Shown here one piece after another: positions 1-9,320 of a stretch of DNA of 64,000 nt. A program made the position numbers and the translations under genes. The notes under the pieces are model-generated. The model was not told the DNA's origin. It ran no database searches and saw only the letters and a program-made list of their open reading frames with translations. Every line of letters begins with the position of its first letter. The stretch's first letter is position 1. Origin of the DNA: Cohnella abietis (GTDB taxonomy: Bacteria > Bacillota > Bacilli > Paenibacillales > Paenibacillaceae); the NCBI RefSeq assembly GCF_004295585.1, contig NZ_AP019400.1, positions 3,570,001-3,634,000 on the forward strand. Direction: 5' to 3'.

Positions 1-1077
1 GGAGAGACGCCATCTCATATTATTATTCCAGCCATTCATAAAAATCGGTATCAGATTGCTGATTTGTTGTCTGAGGATGCGGGAGAGAAGCTTGAGCCAG
101 ATACGCAAGTGCTTGCAGGTTATGTACGCAGGAAATTAAGAACCAAATTTCTAGAAGCGGATATTGGGATGACTGGCTGTAATTTTGCCATTGCTGAGAC
201 TGGCTCTATGGTGTTGTTCGAGAATGAAGGAAATGCTCGGATGGTATCAACTGTGCCCAAAACGCAAATCACCTTAATGGGCATGGAGAGGATCATCCCT
301 TCCTGGGCGGATCTTGAAGTGATGGCAACGCTGCTGCCTCGATCGGCAACTGGTCAGAAGCTGACGGTGTACATGTCCGGCATTACGGGTCCCCGTCGTT
401 CTGTGGATGCAGATGGACCGGATGAAATGCATATTATTATCGTGGATAACGGCCGTTCGCTGCAGCTTGGCGATCCAGAGTTCCAAGAATTGCTCAATTG
501 CATACGCTGCGGAGCTTGCTTGAATGCTTGTCCGGTCTATCGTCATATTGGCGGTCATGCTTATGGTGGAACATATAGTGGTCCAATCGGAGCTGTACTT
601 ACACCATCCTTGCAGAAAAATGTTTCCGAATGGGATGATATAGCGAATGCTTCAAGCCTTTGTGGCGCTTGTTATGAGGCTTGCCCGGTAAAGATTCCTC
701 TTCATGAGATGCTCATCTATTTGCGCAGGCGCAAGGTAGAGCAAGGGCATGGTGATAAAATAGAAGCAGCTGGAATGAAGGGCTTTGCCACGGTAATGGC
801 GAAATCGGGTCGATTTAAGACTGTTTTGAAGCTTGGGAAGCTCGGTCAGAAGCTGGTCGCTAGGAATGGTGAGATTCGAGTAAAAATCGGGCCGCTTAAA
901 GGGTGGAATAGTGTTCGTGTAACTCCAAGCTTGCCTAAAAAATCGTTCCGTGATCAATGGAGTACGATGGATGCTGAAATCAGAAATGGTCTAAAGGAAA
1001 TGGATCCAGCGATGAAGAGCAGAATGGAAGCGATCGTGAAGGATAGAGCGAATGGAGGGGGGCACGGACATGGCTAA
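1..1077 (+). CDS. lutB: Lactate utilization iron-sulfur protein LutB (5' partial)
   Basis: The frame is open from base 1, so the gene begins before the window; 358 residues are visible against roughly 470 in the family. Two ferredoxin-like clusters are seen, CIRCGACLNACPVY and LCGACYEACPVKIPL, the [4Fe-4S] ligand pattern of LutB/YkgF. LutABC oxidises L-lactate to pyruvate in the cytoplasm, and LutB is the iron-sulfur electron carrier. lutC follows with an 8-bp overlap, so the two are translationally coupled. lutA would be expected just upstream, outside the window. Family identification is secure; the missing N-terminus cannot be judged. Confidence 0.95.
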   Translation, partial: GETPSHIIIPAIHKNRYQIADLLSEDAGEKLEPDTQVLAGYVRRKLRTKFLEADIGMTGCNFAIAETGSMVLFENEGNARMVSTVPKTQITLMGMERIIPSWADLEVMATLLPRSATGQKLTVYMSGITGPRRSVDADGPDEMHIIIVDNGRSLQLGDPEFQELLNCIRCGACLNACPVYRHIGGHAYGGTYSGPIGAVLTPSLQKNVSEWDDIANASSLCGACYEACPVKIPLHEMLIYLRRRKVEQGHGDKIEAAGMKGFATVMAKSGRFKTVLKLGKLGQKLVARNGEIRVKIGPLKGWNSVRVTPSLPKKSFRDQWSTMDAEIRNGLKEMDPAMKSRMEAIVKDRANGGGHGHG

Positions 1078-1795
1078 TACGCATCAGGAATGGCTCAAGG
1101 AGATGGAAGCGGAATCCCGGGCTAAGCAGAAGACTTTTATTAATGGTATTTCCTCGAAGCTCAAGCGGCCTATGGTTACAGAGCCCCCTCGTCATCCTTA
1201 TCGTGGCGCGCCTGATTTCTGGAATGCTTATGAATGGGGCGAGGCAGAACGGATCGAACGCTTCACCTCGAATTTCCGGAGTGCAGGCGGACATGTGGAG
1301 AGACTTGCGAATATGGAGGATGTTCAGCGTTTTATAGCGGACAAAGCTGTTGAGCTGAATGCTAAGTATGTGATTCGGCAAAATCAGCCAGAGCTGGACG
1401 CGTTGAACTTAGAAGGTGCACTTCCCGATGCGCAAATCTCGGTATGGAACAGTGATTCAGAGCAGTATTGGAAGGCTCGTGCGGCTGAGGCGGATTTTGG
1501 CGTCGTTATAGCGGATTACGCTGCTGCCTATACTGGATCTATTACGGTTCTGTCGTCTAAGGATAAGGGGCGCTCAGTCAGTCTATTGCCTACGGTTCTC
1601 ATAGCGATTATCCCTCTCGAGCGGTTGAAAACCCGTTTAGGTGAAATCATGGTTCACTTTGACGAAGCTGGTCGCGAGAATCTGCCTGCTGGGATCCATT
1701 TTATATCTGGACCAAGTCGTTCGGCGGATATAGAGAATGATTTGACGATTGGTGTACATGGACCAGGTGTCGTATATGCATTGATTGTCGGTTGA
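1070..1795 (+). CDS. lutC: Lactate utilization protein LutC (LUD domain)
   Basis: A 241-residue LUD-domain protein of the LutC/YkgG family, the third component of the LutABC lactate oxidase. The end of the protein carries the family pattern ISGPSRSADIENDLTIGVHGPG. The ATG at 1070 is preferred over one at 1052 because the purine-rich GGAGGGGGG at 1054-1062 sits just ahead of it as the ribosome binding site. It overlaps the end of lutB by 8 bp and is followed at once by a GntR-type regulator gene, the usual arrangement for a substrate-controlled lactate operon. Confidence 0.95.
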   Translation: MANTHQEWLKEMEAESRAKQKTFINGISSKLKRPMVTEPPRHPYRGAPDFWNAYEWGEAERIERFTSNFRSAGGHVERLANMEDVQRFIADKAVELNAKYVIRQNQPELDALNLEGALPDAQISVWNSDSEQYWKARAAEADFGVVIADYAAAYTGSITVLSSKDKGRSVSLLPTVLIAIIPLERLKTRLGEIMVHFDEAGRENLPAGIHFISGPSRSADIENDLTIGVHGPGVVYALIVG

Positions 1796-1815
1796 AACGG
1801 AGGCTTGGAGAAGCA

Positions 1816-2523
1816 ATGGAAATGACCAAGTTAACGAAGCGGAATCATTATGAGGAAATTAAGGATCAGCTCCACCGGATGATCGTGGACGGCAAGCTGA
1901 AGGTCGGTGATAAGCTCCCCTCGACTAAGGAGATGTCTGAAAGCTTTGGTGTCGGTCGTTCTACGACTAGGGAAGCTCTAAGCGCACTGAAGGCGATGGG
2001 ACTTATTGAAATCCGCCAAGGCGGAGGCTGCCGGGTTATTCGTAATACGGCTTCAGAGATCACATTGCCTGAGCTGGATTCTCTGCGGATGAACAGAGAG
2101 ACGCTATTGGAGCTGCTTGAAGCTAGACAGGCGTTAGAGGTGTCTAATGCAACGGTAGCGGCGAGGAAGAGGACGGATGACGATTTATCCGAATTCAAAG
2201 CGTTAATCGAGGCGATGGAGCGATCAGTCGGACACGATATGGAAGGGGAGAGAACAGATCTCCTCTTCCATCTTACATTGGCCAAGGCGACACACAATTC
2301 GATTATGGTCCGATTGTTCGAATCGATTGCGAATCAACTCGAAACTGCAATTAAAGAAATACGCAGGGTAGAGCTCTATTCCAATCAGCAGGTTGCACAG
2401 CGCCTATATCTAGAGCACTCTGCAATCTATGAAGCAGTGCGCAATCAGGACCCGGAGTTAGCCGGCCAAACCATGAAGCAGCATCTGGAGCATGTAGAGG
2501 ATATCTTGATGAAATATATTTAG
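1816..2523 (+). CDS. GntR/FadR-family transcriptional regulator (LutR-like)
   Basis: A 235-residue regulator with an N-terminal winged helix (IKDQLHRMIVDGKLKVGDKLPSTKEM, then GVGRSTTREALSALKAMGLIE) and a C-terminal all-helical FCD ligand-binding domain. FCD regulators typically bind small organic acids. Its place 20 bp behind lutC suggests it controls the lactate genes, but the ligand is inference. The frame stays open to a TTG at 1792; the ATG at 1816 is chosen because GGAG at 1807-1810 lies just upstream. A strong terminator follows. Confidence 0.88.
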   Translation: MEMTKLTKRNHYEEIKDQLHRMIVDGKLKVGDKLPSTKEMSESFGVGRSTTREALSALKAMGLIEIRQGGGCRVIRNTASEITLPELDSLRMNRETLLELLEARQALEVSNATVAARKRTDDDLSEFKALIEAMERSVGHDMEGERTDLLFHLTLAKATHNSIMVRLFESIANQLETAIKEIRRVELYSNQQVAQRLYLEHSAIYEAVRNQDPELAGQTMKQHLEHVEDILMKYI

Positions 2524-2540
2524 TCATTTGCAATGAAGAG

Positions 2541-2567
2541 CGGCTCGTTTAACTGAGCCGTTTTTTT
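2541..2567 (+). terminator. Rho-independent terminator of the lut operon
   Basis: A 6-bp GC-rich stem CGGCTC/GAGCCG with an 8-nt loop is followed by seven T residues, 17 bp after the GntR stop codon. Confidence 0.85.
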
Positions 2568-2703
2568 GGCGTTATCAGCGTGCCATACCCGCTACATTTA
2601 ACTAGCTAACCTTGTAACTTTTTGGGGTTTTTTACGTCTATAGCATTGTGATTGGAAAGTGATGTTATTGGATGGGGAACTGACAAGGAGGCAGGGGTGA
2701 TTT

Positions 2704-3540
2704 ATGAGAAAGCTAGTATTGCTGCTACTTCTCACTATTGTGATGGCAGGATGCGAACAGGAGAAGGATATAATCGAACCTAACATAGAAAATTCCTCAA
2801 TAGTGGTCAACGAAGTAGAAGCAGGAGTAAAACTGGGCTTACCCAAGCAGGATGACACTCGGAAAGTACGTTGGATATACTTGACTCCGCCGATTTCGTC
2901 TACAGAGGTAAATGTTATGTATGCAGATAGGAATCCAGATAAAGTCAGTCAGATTCTGAGTTGGATTGAATTTGCGGAGCCTGTTGACGGAAAAGGAATA
3001 ATATCCCCGCTGAATGATCGAAGTAAAGTATTGGGAATCGCTTATGAGGATGGCGTGTCTCAAGAAATACGTCCTGCATGGCAATGTCCGAGCACTCATC
3101 AAGAGGACAAGGACGGAAATATTATATACACACCGTGCCAGACTGTTCAGGACACAGTATGGATTGCAGAAGGGGATTCGGAAGGCCGAATAGCTAGATC
3201 AAAGCTTCTGTTCGACTTCATAGACACGGGATACAAGGAATGGATGCCCGACGTTACACCTTATGACTTGCCAGACACTATTCGATTGAATAAGCGTTTT
3301 CAAATCAAAGGTCATGGATCAATGATGGAGAAGGTGTACATTACGTTATCCAAAGAGAACAATGTGGTATGGAAAAGCGATGAGTCAGCAGTCGATCATG
3401 GGGAATTTGAAATAACAGGCGTTGTTGATTCAAAGAATTATTCCTCTGGAGAGTATATGCTTAAAATTGTTGGTGTCCCTTTCCCCGAATTTCCCAATAC
3501 ACAAGGAAGTATTTTAACTTTTATTAATGTCACTAAATAA
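2704..3540 (+). CDS. Putative lipoprotein with C-terminal Ig-like region
   Basis: A 278-residue protein beginning with a lipoprotein signal peptide: positive n-region MRK, a leucine-rich core and the lipobox VMAGC at residues 13-17. It should be exported and lipidated on the outer face of the membrane. The middle holds a Cys pair (QCPSTH and TPCQT) that could form a disulfide. The last ~80 residues look beta-rich and Ig-like (IKGHGSMMEKVYITLSKEN, GEYMLKIVG). AAGGAGG at 2685-2691 serves the ATG. It is monocistronic between two hairpins, and I do not recognise a specific family. Confidence 0.8.
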   Translation: MRKLVLLLLLTIVMAGCEQEKDIIEPNIENSSIVVNEVEAGVKLGLPKQDDTRKVRWIYLTPPISSTEVNVMYADRNPDKVSQILSWIEFAEPVDGKGIISPLNDRSKVLGIAYEDGVSQEIRPAWQCPSTHQEDKDGNIIYTPCQTVQDTVWIAEGDSEGRIARSKLLFDFIDTGYKEWMPDVTPYDLPDTIRLNKRFQIKGHGSMMEKVYITLSKENNVVWKSDESAVDHGEFEITGVVDSKNYSSGEYMLKIVGVPFPEFPNTQGSILTFINVTK

Positions 3541-3560
3541 CCCAGATAAACAAATCGTAA

Positions 3561-3600
3561 AAGGGCTGGTTTAAGTCACTTTGACTTATAACTAGCCCTT
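3561..3600. terminator. Terminator-like hairpin after the lipoprotein gene
   Basis: A long imperfect stem: AAGGGCT at the left pairs with AGCCCTT at the right, continued inward by AAGTC/GACTT. There is no clear T-run on the plus side, so it is a structural terminator candidate only. Confidence 0.5.
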
Positions 3601-3681
3601 GGTTCATTTATTCAGCTATGAATTCAACCGTTTAATCCCTATAATAGAATCATTATGGTTATTTAAGAAAGGACTATTCCG

Positions 3682-5913
3682 ATGAACTTTGCTAGCAAGC
3701 TGATGCAGAAAGTAAAAGATCGTTTCGTTCAACATAAACTCAAGCATTACATGGACAAGCTTAGCGAAATTAGTCGGGTTAATCTACAATCTTGGGACAA
3801 CGAGCGGTTACAATCCGAATCGATAAAGCTGAAGAAAAGTATTCAAGATGGAGCATCGTTGGATGAGAAGCTGGTGGAGGCTTATGCATTAGCTGGAGAA
3901 GCAGCGAGTCGAGTACTCGGGATGCGCCCTTTCGATGTGCAATATATGGCCGGTGCAGCTATGCACGAAGGAAATTTAGTTGAGATGCAGACAGGCGAAG
4001 GAAAGACCCTCGCTGCAGTTATGCCTGCGTATTTGAATGCCCTACAAGGCAATGGGGTTCATATTCTAACCTTTAACGATTACTTGGCCGGTAGAGATGC
4101 GGAGTGGATGGGACCTGTCTATCGCTTTCTAGGGCTTTCTGTAGGCTTCGTGAAGGAAGGCATGACTATCCAAGAGAGAAAACAGGCTTACGCTGCGGAT
4201 ATAACCTATGTGACGGCTAAAGAAGCTGGCTTCGACTACTTACGTGATTCCATCACCATGAGTGAGTCCGACATTGTTCATCGCCCGTTTAACTATGCAA
4301 TTGTCGATGAAGCAGACTCACTATTAATTGATGAAGCTCGTGTTCCTCTTGTTATTGCCGGTGAAGTGGCTTCGACTGGAGAAGATGGAAGCCGCATGGC
4401 TAATCTAGCGAGAGAGCTTAAGCTAGGCGAAGATTATGACTTCGATGAGAACAAAAGAAATGTGTTTCTAACAGACAGAGGCTCAGAGAAAGCCGAGCAG
4501 ATTTTGCGTAGCGGCAATCTATATGAAGCGCATAACAGTCATTTGTTAACGTCATTAAATTGTGCATTGCATGCGGAGTCCCTATTGAAAAGGGATGTCG
4601 ATTACATGATACGTGACGGTAAGCTCGAGCTCATTGACTTATATACGGGGCGTGTAGCAGAAAACCGCCATTGGCCGGATGGGCTCCAAGCTGCTGTTGA
4701 AGCGAAGGAAGGCATGCAGACGAAGTCCTCAGGTAAAATATTAGGAACGATAACGTTACAGCATTTGTTGAGCCTTTATCCGAAAATTAGCGGCATGACA
4801 GCAACGGCTCAGGATTCTTCCGAGGAATTTGAAGAAACCTATAGCTTGCAAGTCGTCGAGATACCGCCCAATCGGCCTAGAGTCAGAATTGATCATGACA
4901 GCCGTATTTTCACACACAAGGAAGCAAAGCTGAAAGCATTGGTTAAGGAAATCGCCGAAGTACACGCCACGAAACGTCCAATTCTTATCGGTACAAGCAG
5001 TGTGGAAGAGTCGGATTTACTTGCTGTTGAGTTAAAGAAGGCGGGTGTTCCGTGTCACGTACTCAATGCCAAGAACGATGAGAAGGAAGCCGAGGTTATC
5101 GCCAAGGCCGGAGAATTAGGGGCTGTTACCGTTTCTACAAACATGGCAGGTCGAGGCGTAGATATTCGACTTGGTGGCGGAAACCCAGAGCAGGCTGATG
5201 CAGTTGCAAAGCTTGGCGGCTTGTATGTTATTGGAACCCATATGAACGAGAGCGCGAGAATCGACAATCAGCTAAGAGGTCGTGCTGGACGTCAGGGTGA
5301 TCCTGGTTCATCTCGGTTCTATGTTTGCTTAGAGGATGAGCTTATTAATCGGTTCGGTATTGAGAAGGCTATACCGGCGGCATATCGCACGAAAAAACAG
5401 GAAGAGCAGCTAGAAGCATCTATTTTCCACAAAAAGATGGAGCATATCCAACGTGTGGTTATGGGGCAAAACTTCGAGATGCGCAAGGATCTAAACAAGT
5501 ATTCGGACATGGTAGAGGAACAGCGCCGTATACAGCAGGAGAAGCGGGAAGTTTTGCTGACAAACAGAGATTCATTAAGCAGCACAGAGAGGTACGTAAG
5601 GCTCTATCACATGGATCGTAGCTGGTCGGATCATCTCGCTTACGTGTCTTATATTCGAGAAGGCATCCATTTAGAAAGCCTAGCAAACCGTAACCCTGTG
5701 GACGAATTCCATAATCGGATCATACATGCGTTCGAGCAATTACCTGATAAAATAGAAGCAGAAACGGCAAAAACATTAAAAAAAATAAGCTCCACTACGC
5801 CAAAGGACCAGATCGATTGGGAGAAGGAAGGACTTAAAATCCCTTCTAGAACGTGGACGTATCTTATCCAAGATCAGTTTATGGAGAAGAAAACGAGTAT
5901 TTTTGGCTTATAA
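3682..5913 (+). CDS. secA2: Accessory Sec translocase ATPase (SecA2-type)
   Basis: A 743-residue SecA-family DEAD motor, about 100 residues shorter than housekeeping SecA and lacking the C-terminal Cys-rich zinc tail that binds SecB and lipids. Visible are Walker A TGEGKT (residues 104-109), the DEAD box IVDEADSLLIDEAR (about 207-220), motif GRGVDIRLGGG and the arginine-finger region RGRAGRQGDPGSS. Such SecA2 ATPases push a subset of proteins through SecYEG or a dedicated SecY2. No secY2, asp or serine-rich adhesin gene is nearby. GAAAGGA at 3667-3673 sets the ATG, and a TATAAT at 3640-3645 may be the -10 box. The stop lies just before the start of a dGTPase-like gene. Confidence 0.9.
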   Translation: MNFASKLMQKVKDRFVQHKLKHYMDKLSEISRVNLQSWDNERLQSESIKLKKSIQDGASLDEKLVEAYALAGEAASRVLGMRPFDVQYMAGAAMHEGNLVEMQTGEGKTLAAVMPAYLNALQGNGVHILTFNDYLAGRDAEWMGPVYRFLGLSVGFVKEGMTIQERKQAYAADITYVTAKEAGFDYLRDSITMSESDIVHRPFNYAIVDEADSLLIDEARVPLVIAGEVASTGEDGSRMANLARELKLGEDYDFDENKRNVFLTDRGSEKAEQILRSGNLYEAHNSHLLTSLNCALHAESLLKRDVDYMIRDGKLELIDLYTGRVAENRHWPDGLQAAVEAKEGMQTKSSGKILGTITLQHLLSLYPKISGMTATAQDSSEEFEETYSLQVVEIPPNRPRVRIDHDSRIFTHKEAKLKALVKEIAEVHATKRPILIGTSSVEESDLLAVELKKAGVPCHVLNAKNDEKEAEVIAKAGELGAVTVSTNMAGRGVDIRLGGGNPEQADAVAKLGGLYVIGTHMNESARIDNQLRGRAGRQGDPGSSRFYVCLEDELINRFGIEKAIPAAYRTKKQEEQLEASIFHKKMEHIQRVVMGQNFEMRKDLNKYSDMVEEQRRIQQEKREVLLTNRDSLSSTERYVRLYHMDRSWSDHLAYVSYIREGIHLESLANRNPVDEFHNRIIHAFEQLPDKIEAETAKTLKKISSTTPKDQIDWEKEGLKIPSRTWTYLIQDQFMEKKTSIFGL

Positions 5914-5929
5914 GAAAGAGGTTGTTGGC

Positions 5930-7246
5930 ATGAACGTTAGAAAAATGAGATTGTACGACACGGAAAATATACACTCCGGGGAAGACCGTGATGAATTCGA
6001 GAAAGACTATGCGCGGTTAATTCAATCGCCAGCCTTCCGGAGACTACAAGGGAAATCGCAGGTGTTCGGCGCAGGCTCTGGGGACTACTATCGTACGAGA
6101 TTGACACATTCGTTGGAAGTATCACAAATTGCACGAGAAGTAGCTAGGCGCCTGGGTAAACAATATTCTTTTCTATCTCAGAAGGAGCACCCGGGGTTAA
6201 TGATCGACCCTGAGGTTGTCGAATGCGCTTCGCTTGCCCATGATTTAGGTCATCCTCCATTTGGGCATAAGGGTGAAGAAGTTCTTAACCGACTGCTTCA
6301 GGTGCAGCACGGACTGAAGTATGAAGGTAATGCCCAAAATTTCCGTATCCTTATGTTTCTGGAGAAGCGTGCGGGTAGCGATAGCGGACTGGATCTGACC
6401 GCTTCAGTTCTGCTTGCGATAAACAAATATCCTTTTTGTATTGATGAGCCTGGCAAAAGCAAAGGCGTCTACCGCAAGGAATGGGAAGGCATAGACTTCC
6501 TGCGTCAAACATGGGGAATGCCAGGAAATTCAGCTACTTTAGAAGCACAGTTAATGGATTTGTGTGATGATATCGCCTACTCCACGCATGATCTTGAGGA
6601 TGGCATACGTGCTGGTAAAATTCAGATGGACCGCGGGTTTTTTGAGGATGATCGGTTAGTTGCTCATGTGCTGCAAGAAATTACAGAGGATCCTAACTAC
6701 TCCGAGCTAGATTGGGTCGGTGTTGATAAAGCTGTAATGGTTCAGCAGGTGCTTATTCACTATTTGGAGCAATGGGAAATGATTTACGCGGAATGCGATC
6801 GTGAGCCTTCACGTACTAGACGTGAAATGAAGGCAAGGTGGGTTCGTAAGTTCGCCAATGGTGCAGGTATTATTGACGATCCAGAAACCGGCTGGAAGAA
6901 GGTTACTTTTGTTGCCGATGGTCAGCAGAATCTGGAGCTGCTAAGAACGATGGAAATTCTGAAGAAGCTCGCTTGGGTTACTTTAATTAAGGATTTCCGC
7001 GTACAGCGCCTACACAAACGAAGCGAAGTTATGATTGAACGTTTGTGGGGTAGCTTCGTGAATTATGAGGCTGGCCGACTCATTATCCCTCCGGATTGGC
7101 TGGAAAGCTATGAGCAGCAGAAGGATAAGTGGTCGTGGGAGAGGCTGGCTGCCGATTATATTTCAGGTATGACGGATGCCTATGCTGAGAAGGTGTACGC
7201 TGAATTCTTTGCAAGTCGATCTGGATCGATCTATGAAAGAGACTAG
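5930..7246 (+). CDS. dGTPase-like deoxynucleotide triphosphohydrolase (HD domain)
   Basis: A 438-residue HD-superfamily protein of the Dgt type, which cleaves dNTPs to nucleoside and tripolyphosphate. It shows the N-terminal FRRLQGKSQVF and RTRLTHSLEVSQIAR elements and the metal-binding AHDLGHPPFGHKGEE motif. The ATG at 5930, preceded by AGAGG at 5917-5921, is preferred to a TTG at 5903 inside secA2. It begins 16 bp after the secA2 stop, so the two are probably co-transcribed. The functional link to protein export is not obvious, and substrate preference cannot be read from sequence. Confidence 0.92.
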   Translation: MNVRKMRLYDTENIHSGEDRDEFEKDYARLIQSPAFRRLQGKSQVFGAGSGDYYRTRLTHSLEVSQIAREVARRLGKQYSFLSQKEHPGLMIDPEVVECASLAHDLGHPPFGHKGEEVLNRLLQVQHGLKYEGNAQNFRILMFLEKRAGSDSGLDLTASVLLAINKYPFCIDEPGKSKGVYRKEWEGIDFLRQTWGMPGNSATLEAQLMDLCDDIAYSTHDLEDGIRAGKIQMDRGFFEDDRLVAHVLQEITEDPNYSELDWVGVDKAVMVQQVLIHYLEQWEMIYAECDREPSRTRREMKARWVRKFANGAGIIDDPETGWKKVTFVADGQQNLELLRTMEILKKLAWVTLIKDFRVQRLHKRSEVMIERLWGSFVNYEAGRLIIPPDWLESYEQQKDKWSWERLAADYISGMTDAYAEKVYAEFFASRSGSIYERD

Positions 7247-7282
7247 AAAATATTTCAGATGCATGGAGGGGAGCTTTCTACA

Positions 7283-8044
7283 ATGATAATTGATCTAACT
7301 AACAAGACAGCACTGATTACGGGAGCAACAGGACAGCTTGGCCGCGTAATGGCTAGAACACTTGCAAAGTGCGGGGCCAACATCGCCATTCATTACAATA
7401 GCAATCAAACACAAGCACTTGAGCTGGAGGCTGAAATTCAAGCTTACGGTAGTCGCACTATCATTGTGAAGGCTGATATTACGTCCTATGATTCGATAAT
7501 AGCGATGAAGAATAAAATAAATGAGGAGCTTGGCGCTGTTGATATTGTTGTTGCTAATGCGGTTATTCAATATCAATGGACAAGTATTCTAGAGCAAGCT
7601 CCAGAGGATTATGAAAGCCAGTTCGATTCTTGTGTCATGCAAAATGTTTATTTAGCTAAAGCCTTCGCGCCAGCTATGATTGACCAGAAGTGGGGGAGAT
7701 TCATCGGCATTAATACAGAGTGTGTTATGCAGAACTTCCCTACACAATCTGCATACGTAGCGGGTAAGAGAGGTATGGACGGGGTTTATCGGGTATTGGC
7801 CAAGGAAATCGGTGAGCATCAAATTACCGTTAATCAAGTCGCCCCGGGATGGACGATCAGTGAGCGTGACCGCACGGAGCATACGGAGGAAAACGCTTCC
7901 TATGAGAAGAGCGTTCCACTCAAGAGGAGAGGTACAGACCAAGAGATCGCCAATGCTGTTGCGTTCCTCGCATCAGAATTAGCAAGCTTTATTACAGGAG
8001 CATATATCCCGGTCAGCGGTGGTAATGTTATGCCATCCATTTAA
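7283..8044 (+). CDS. Short-chain dehydrogenase/reductase
   Basis: A 253-residue classical SDR with the cofactor motif TGATGQLG near residue 13 and the catalytic AYVAGK (YxxxK). The residue 13 positions before the catalytic Tyr, normally Ser, is Thr (in NTECVMQ), a replacement that can still work but is uncommon. The C-terminus SFITGAYIPVSGG is typical of FabG-like SDRs. The ATG at 7283 has GGAGGGG at 7265-7271; an upstream in-frame ATG at 7259 is less well placed. It lies 36 bp after the dGTPase gene, possibly in the same operon, and is followed by a terminator. The substrate is unknown. Confidence 0.88.
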   Translation: MIIDLTNKTALITGATGQLGRVMARTLAKCGANIAIHYNSNQTQALELEAEIQAYGSRTIIVKADITSYDSIIAMKNKINEELGAVDIVVANAVIQYQWTSILEQAPEDYESQFDSCVMQNVYLAKAFAPAMIDQKWGRFIGINTECVMQNFPTQSAYVAGKRGMDGVYRVLAKEIGEHQITVNQVAPGWTISERDRTEHTEENASYEKSVPLKRRGTDQEIANAVAFLASELASFITGAYIPVSGGNVMPSI

Positions 8045-8071
8045 TGAGAACAATCCACGAGAACAAACTAT

Positions 8072-8103
8072 GATTCCTGGGTTGCCTCAGGAGTCTTTTT
8101 TTT
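8072..8103 (+). terminator. Rho-independent terminator
   Basis: GATTCCTG pairs with CAGGAGTC (one wobble) around an 8-nt loop, followed directly by eight T residues, 28 bp after the SDR stop. It probably ends the secA2-dGTPase-SDR transcript. Confidence 0.85.
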
Positions 8104-8146
8104 ACATAATAATACTTTACATAATTAAATATTTGAGGAGTACAAC

Positions 8147-9262
8147 ATGACTTTAAAAAGAGTTTTTATCTTACTATCCTTATTGGCTTTAGTCGGTACA
8201 TTGTTACTTAGTAATCTATATCTCAAGCTACATCCTTCACGTGCGCCAGCTTTAAGTCATGCTTTATTCGGCTATAACGCTGATAATCCCCTCTATTCCT
8301 TTAGAGGATTAAAACCGGAAGCAAATAATCCAACTGGGATTTATTATAAGGATCGTGTACTCGTGCTAATGTATCATGACGTCAGTCCGAAGCCGGAGGA
8401 TGCAGGAACACTTTCGGTTGATCACTTGGATAAACAACTCCAATTAATGAAAGATAACAATTTCAATATCATTACGATGAGTCAGTACAGGGACTTTATT
8501 TTACAAGCCTCCCCAGTTCCAGAGAACGCTGTGCTGCTTACTTTTGACGATGGATATGAATCTCTTTATACGCATGCGTATCCGGTGCTGCAGAAGCACA
8601 ATGCACCCGCTTCCGCGTTCCTAATCGTGAATTTAATAGACAATGAGAAATACAAAGGAGCACCACGGGTTACCTGGGAGCAGGTAGATCTGATGCACAA
8701 AAATGGTATTGAATTTTTTAACCATACCTTTGACTCGCATAAATATTTCGCAACTGGCCCATCGGATTCTAAGAAAATGTCCTACTTAGCTCGTCGGATA
8801 TTTCTGAAGGATAAGGATCGAAGGGAAACAGAGGAAGAGTATAAGCAACGTGTGGGTAACGATCTAGGTCAGGCAAATGATATTTTGGCCGAGAAGCTCG
8901 GTGCCCCGAATCATGTGCTTGCCTTTCCGTATGGGGCGTTCTCTGATGAGCTACTGGAAGTGAGCGGCAAGCTGGGCATTGATGTTACATTAACCGTGAG
9001 AAGTGGACTGAATAAAACCGGTCAAACGAATGGCTTCCGATTGGATGCTGGCGGGATGGCGAACGATCCGGATTTGCAGCTTTCCCTCATGAAGCAAGCT
9101 AAGAAGCTAATCGGTAACAATAAGATGGAAGAGGTTGATCATACTCGCCAATACATGTTCGCGACCTTTTATGCGCTGCTAGTTATTGGAGCTCTTTGGT
9201 TGTGGACGGGAGTAAAGTTAATTGTGAAGAGAAGAAATAAAGCAGGTAGAGGTAGCATGTAA
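8147..9262 (+). CDS. Membrane-anchored polysaccharide deacetylase (NodB domain)
   Basis: A 371-residue carbohydrate esterase family 4-like protein. An N-terminal membrane anchor (about residues 5-27) is followed by a NodB fold: VLMYHDVS, the catalytic/metal TFDDGY, the metal-binding HTFDSH and the LAFPYGAFS motif. A second hydrophobic helix near residues 340-362 is followed by a basic KRRNK end, so the domain is held outside the cell by two anchors. The layout resembles IcaB/PgaB-like N-deacetylases, but the real substrate (peptidoglycan or an exopolysaccharide) cannot be told. GAGGAG at 8135-8140 precedes the ATG. Confidence 0.9.
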   Translation: MTLKRVFILLSLLALVGTLLLSNLYLKLHPSRAPALSHALFGYNADNPLYSFRGLKPEANNPTGIYYKDRVLVLMYHDVSPKPEDAGTLSVDHLDKQLQLMKDNNFNIITMSQYRDFILQASPVPENAVLLTFDDGYESLYTHAYPVLQKHNAPASAFLIVNLIDNEKYKGAPRVTWEQVDLMHKNGIEFFNHTFDSHKYFATGPSDSKKMSYLARRIFLKDKDRRETEEEYKQRVGNDLGQANDILAEKLGAPNHVLAFPYGAFSDELLEVSGKLGIDVTLTVRSGLNKTGQTNGFRLDAGGMANDPDLQLSLMKQAKKLIGNNKMEEVDHTRQYMFATFYALLVIGALWLWTGVKLIVKRRNKAGRGSM

Positions 9263-9286
9263 CACCTAAATTTCAAGTGTGAATTT

Positions 9287-9314
9287 AAAGGGAGCCCATG
9301 GAGGCTCCCTTTTC
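9287..9314. terminator. Bidirectional terminator
   Basis: AAAGGGAGCC and GGCTCCCTTTT form a perfect 10-bp stem around a short loop. It lies between the convergent deacetylase and MFS genes, and T-runs exist on both strands. Confidence 0.85.
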
Positions 9315-9320
9315 GTATCT

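Noticed and set aside
1866..2297. 143-codon antisense frame within the GntR gene
   Set aside because: It is a Ser-rich shadow of a clear regulator gene.
8101..8126. Two TTTACATAAT copies ahead of the deacetylase gene, similar to half of the dif-like palindrome
   Set aside because: They are in direct orientation without a 6-bp centre and lie in a T/A-rich promoter zone after a terminator, so chance similarity is more likely.
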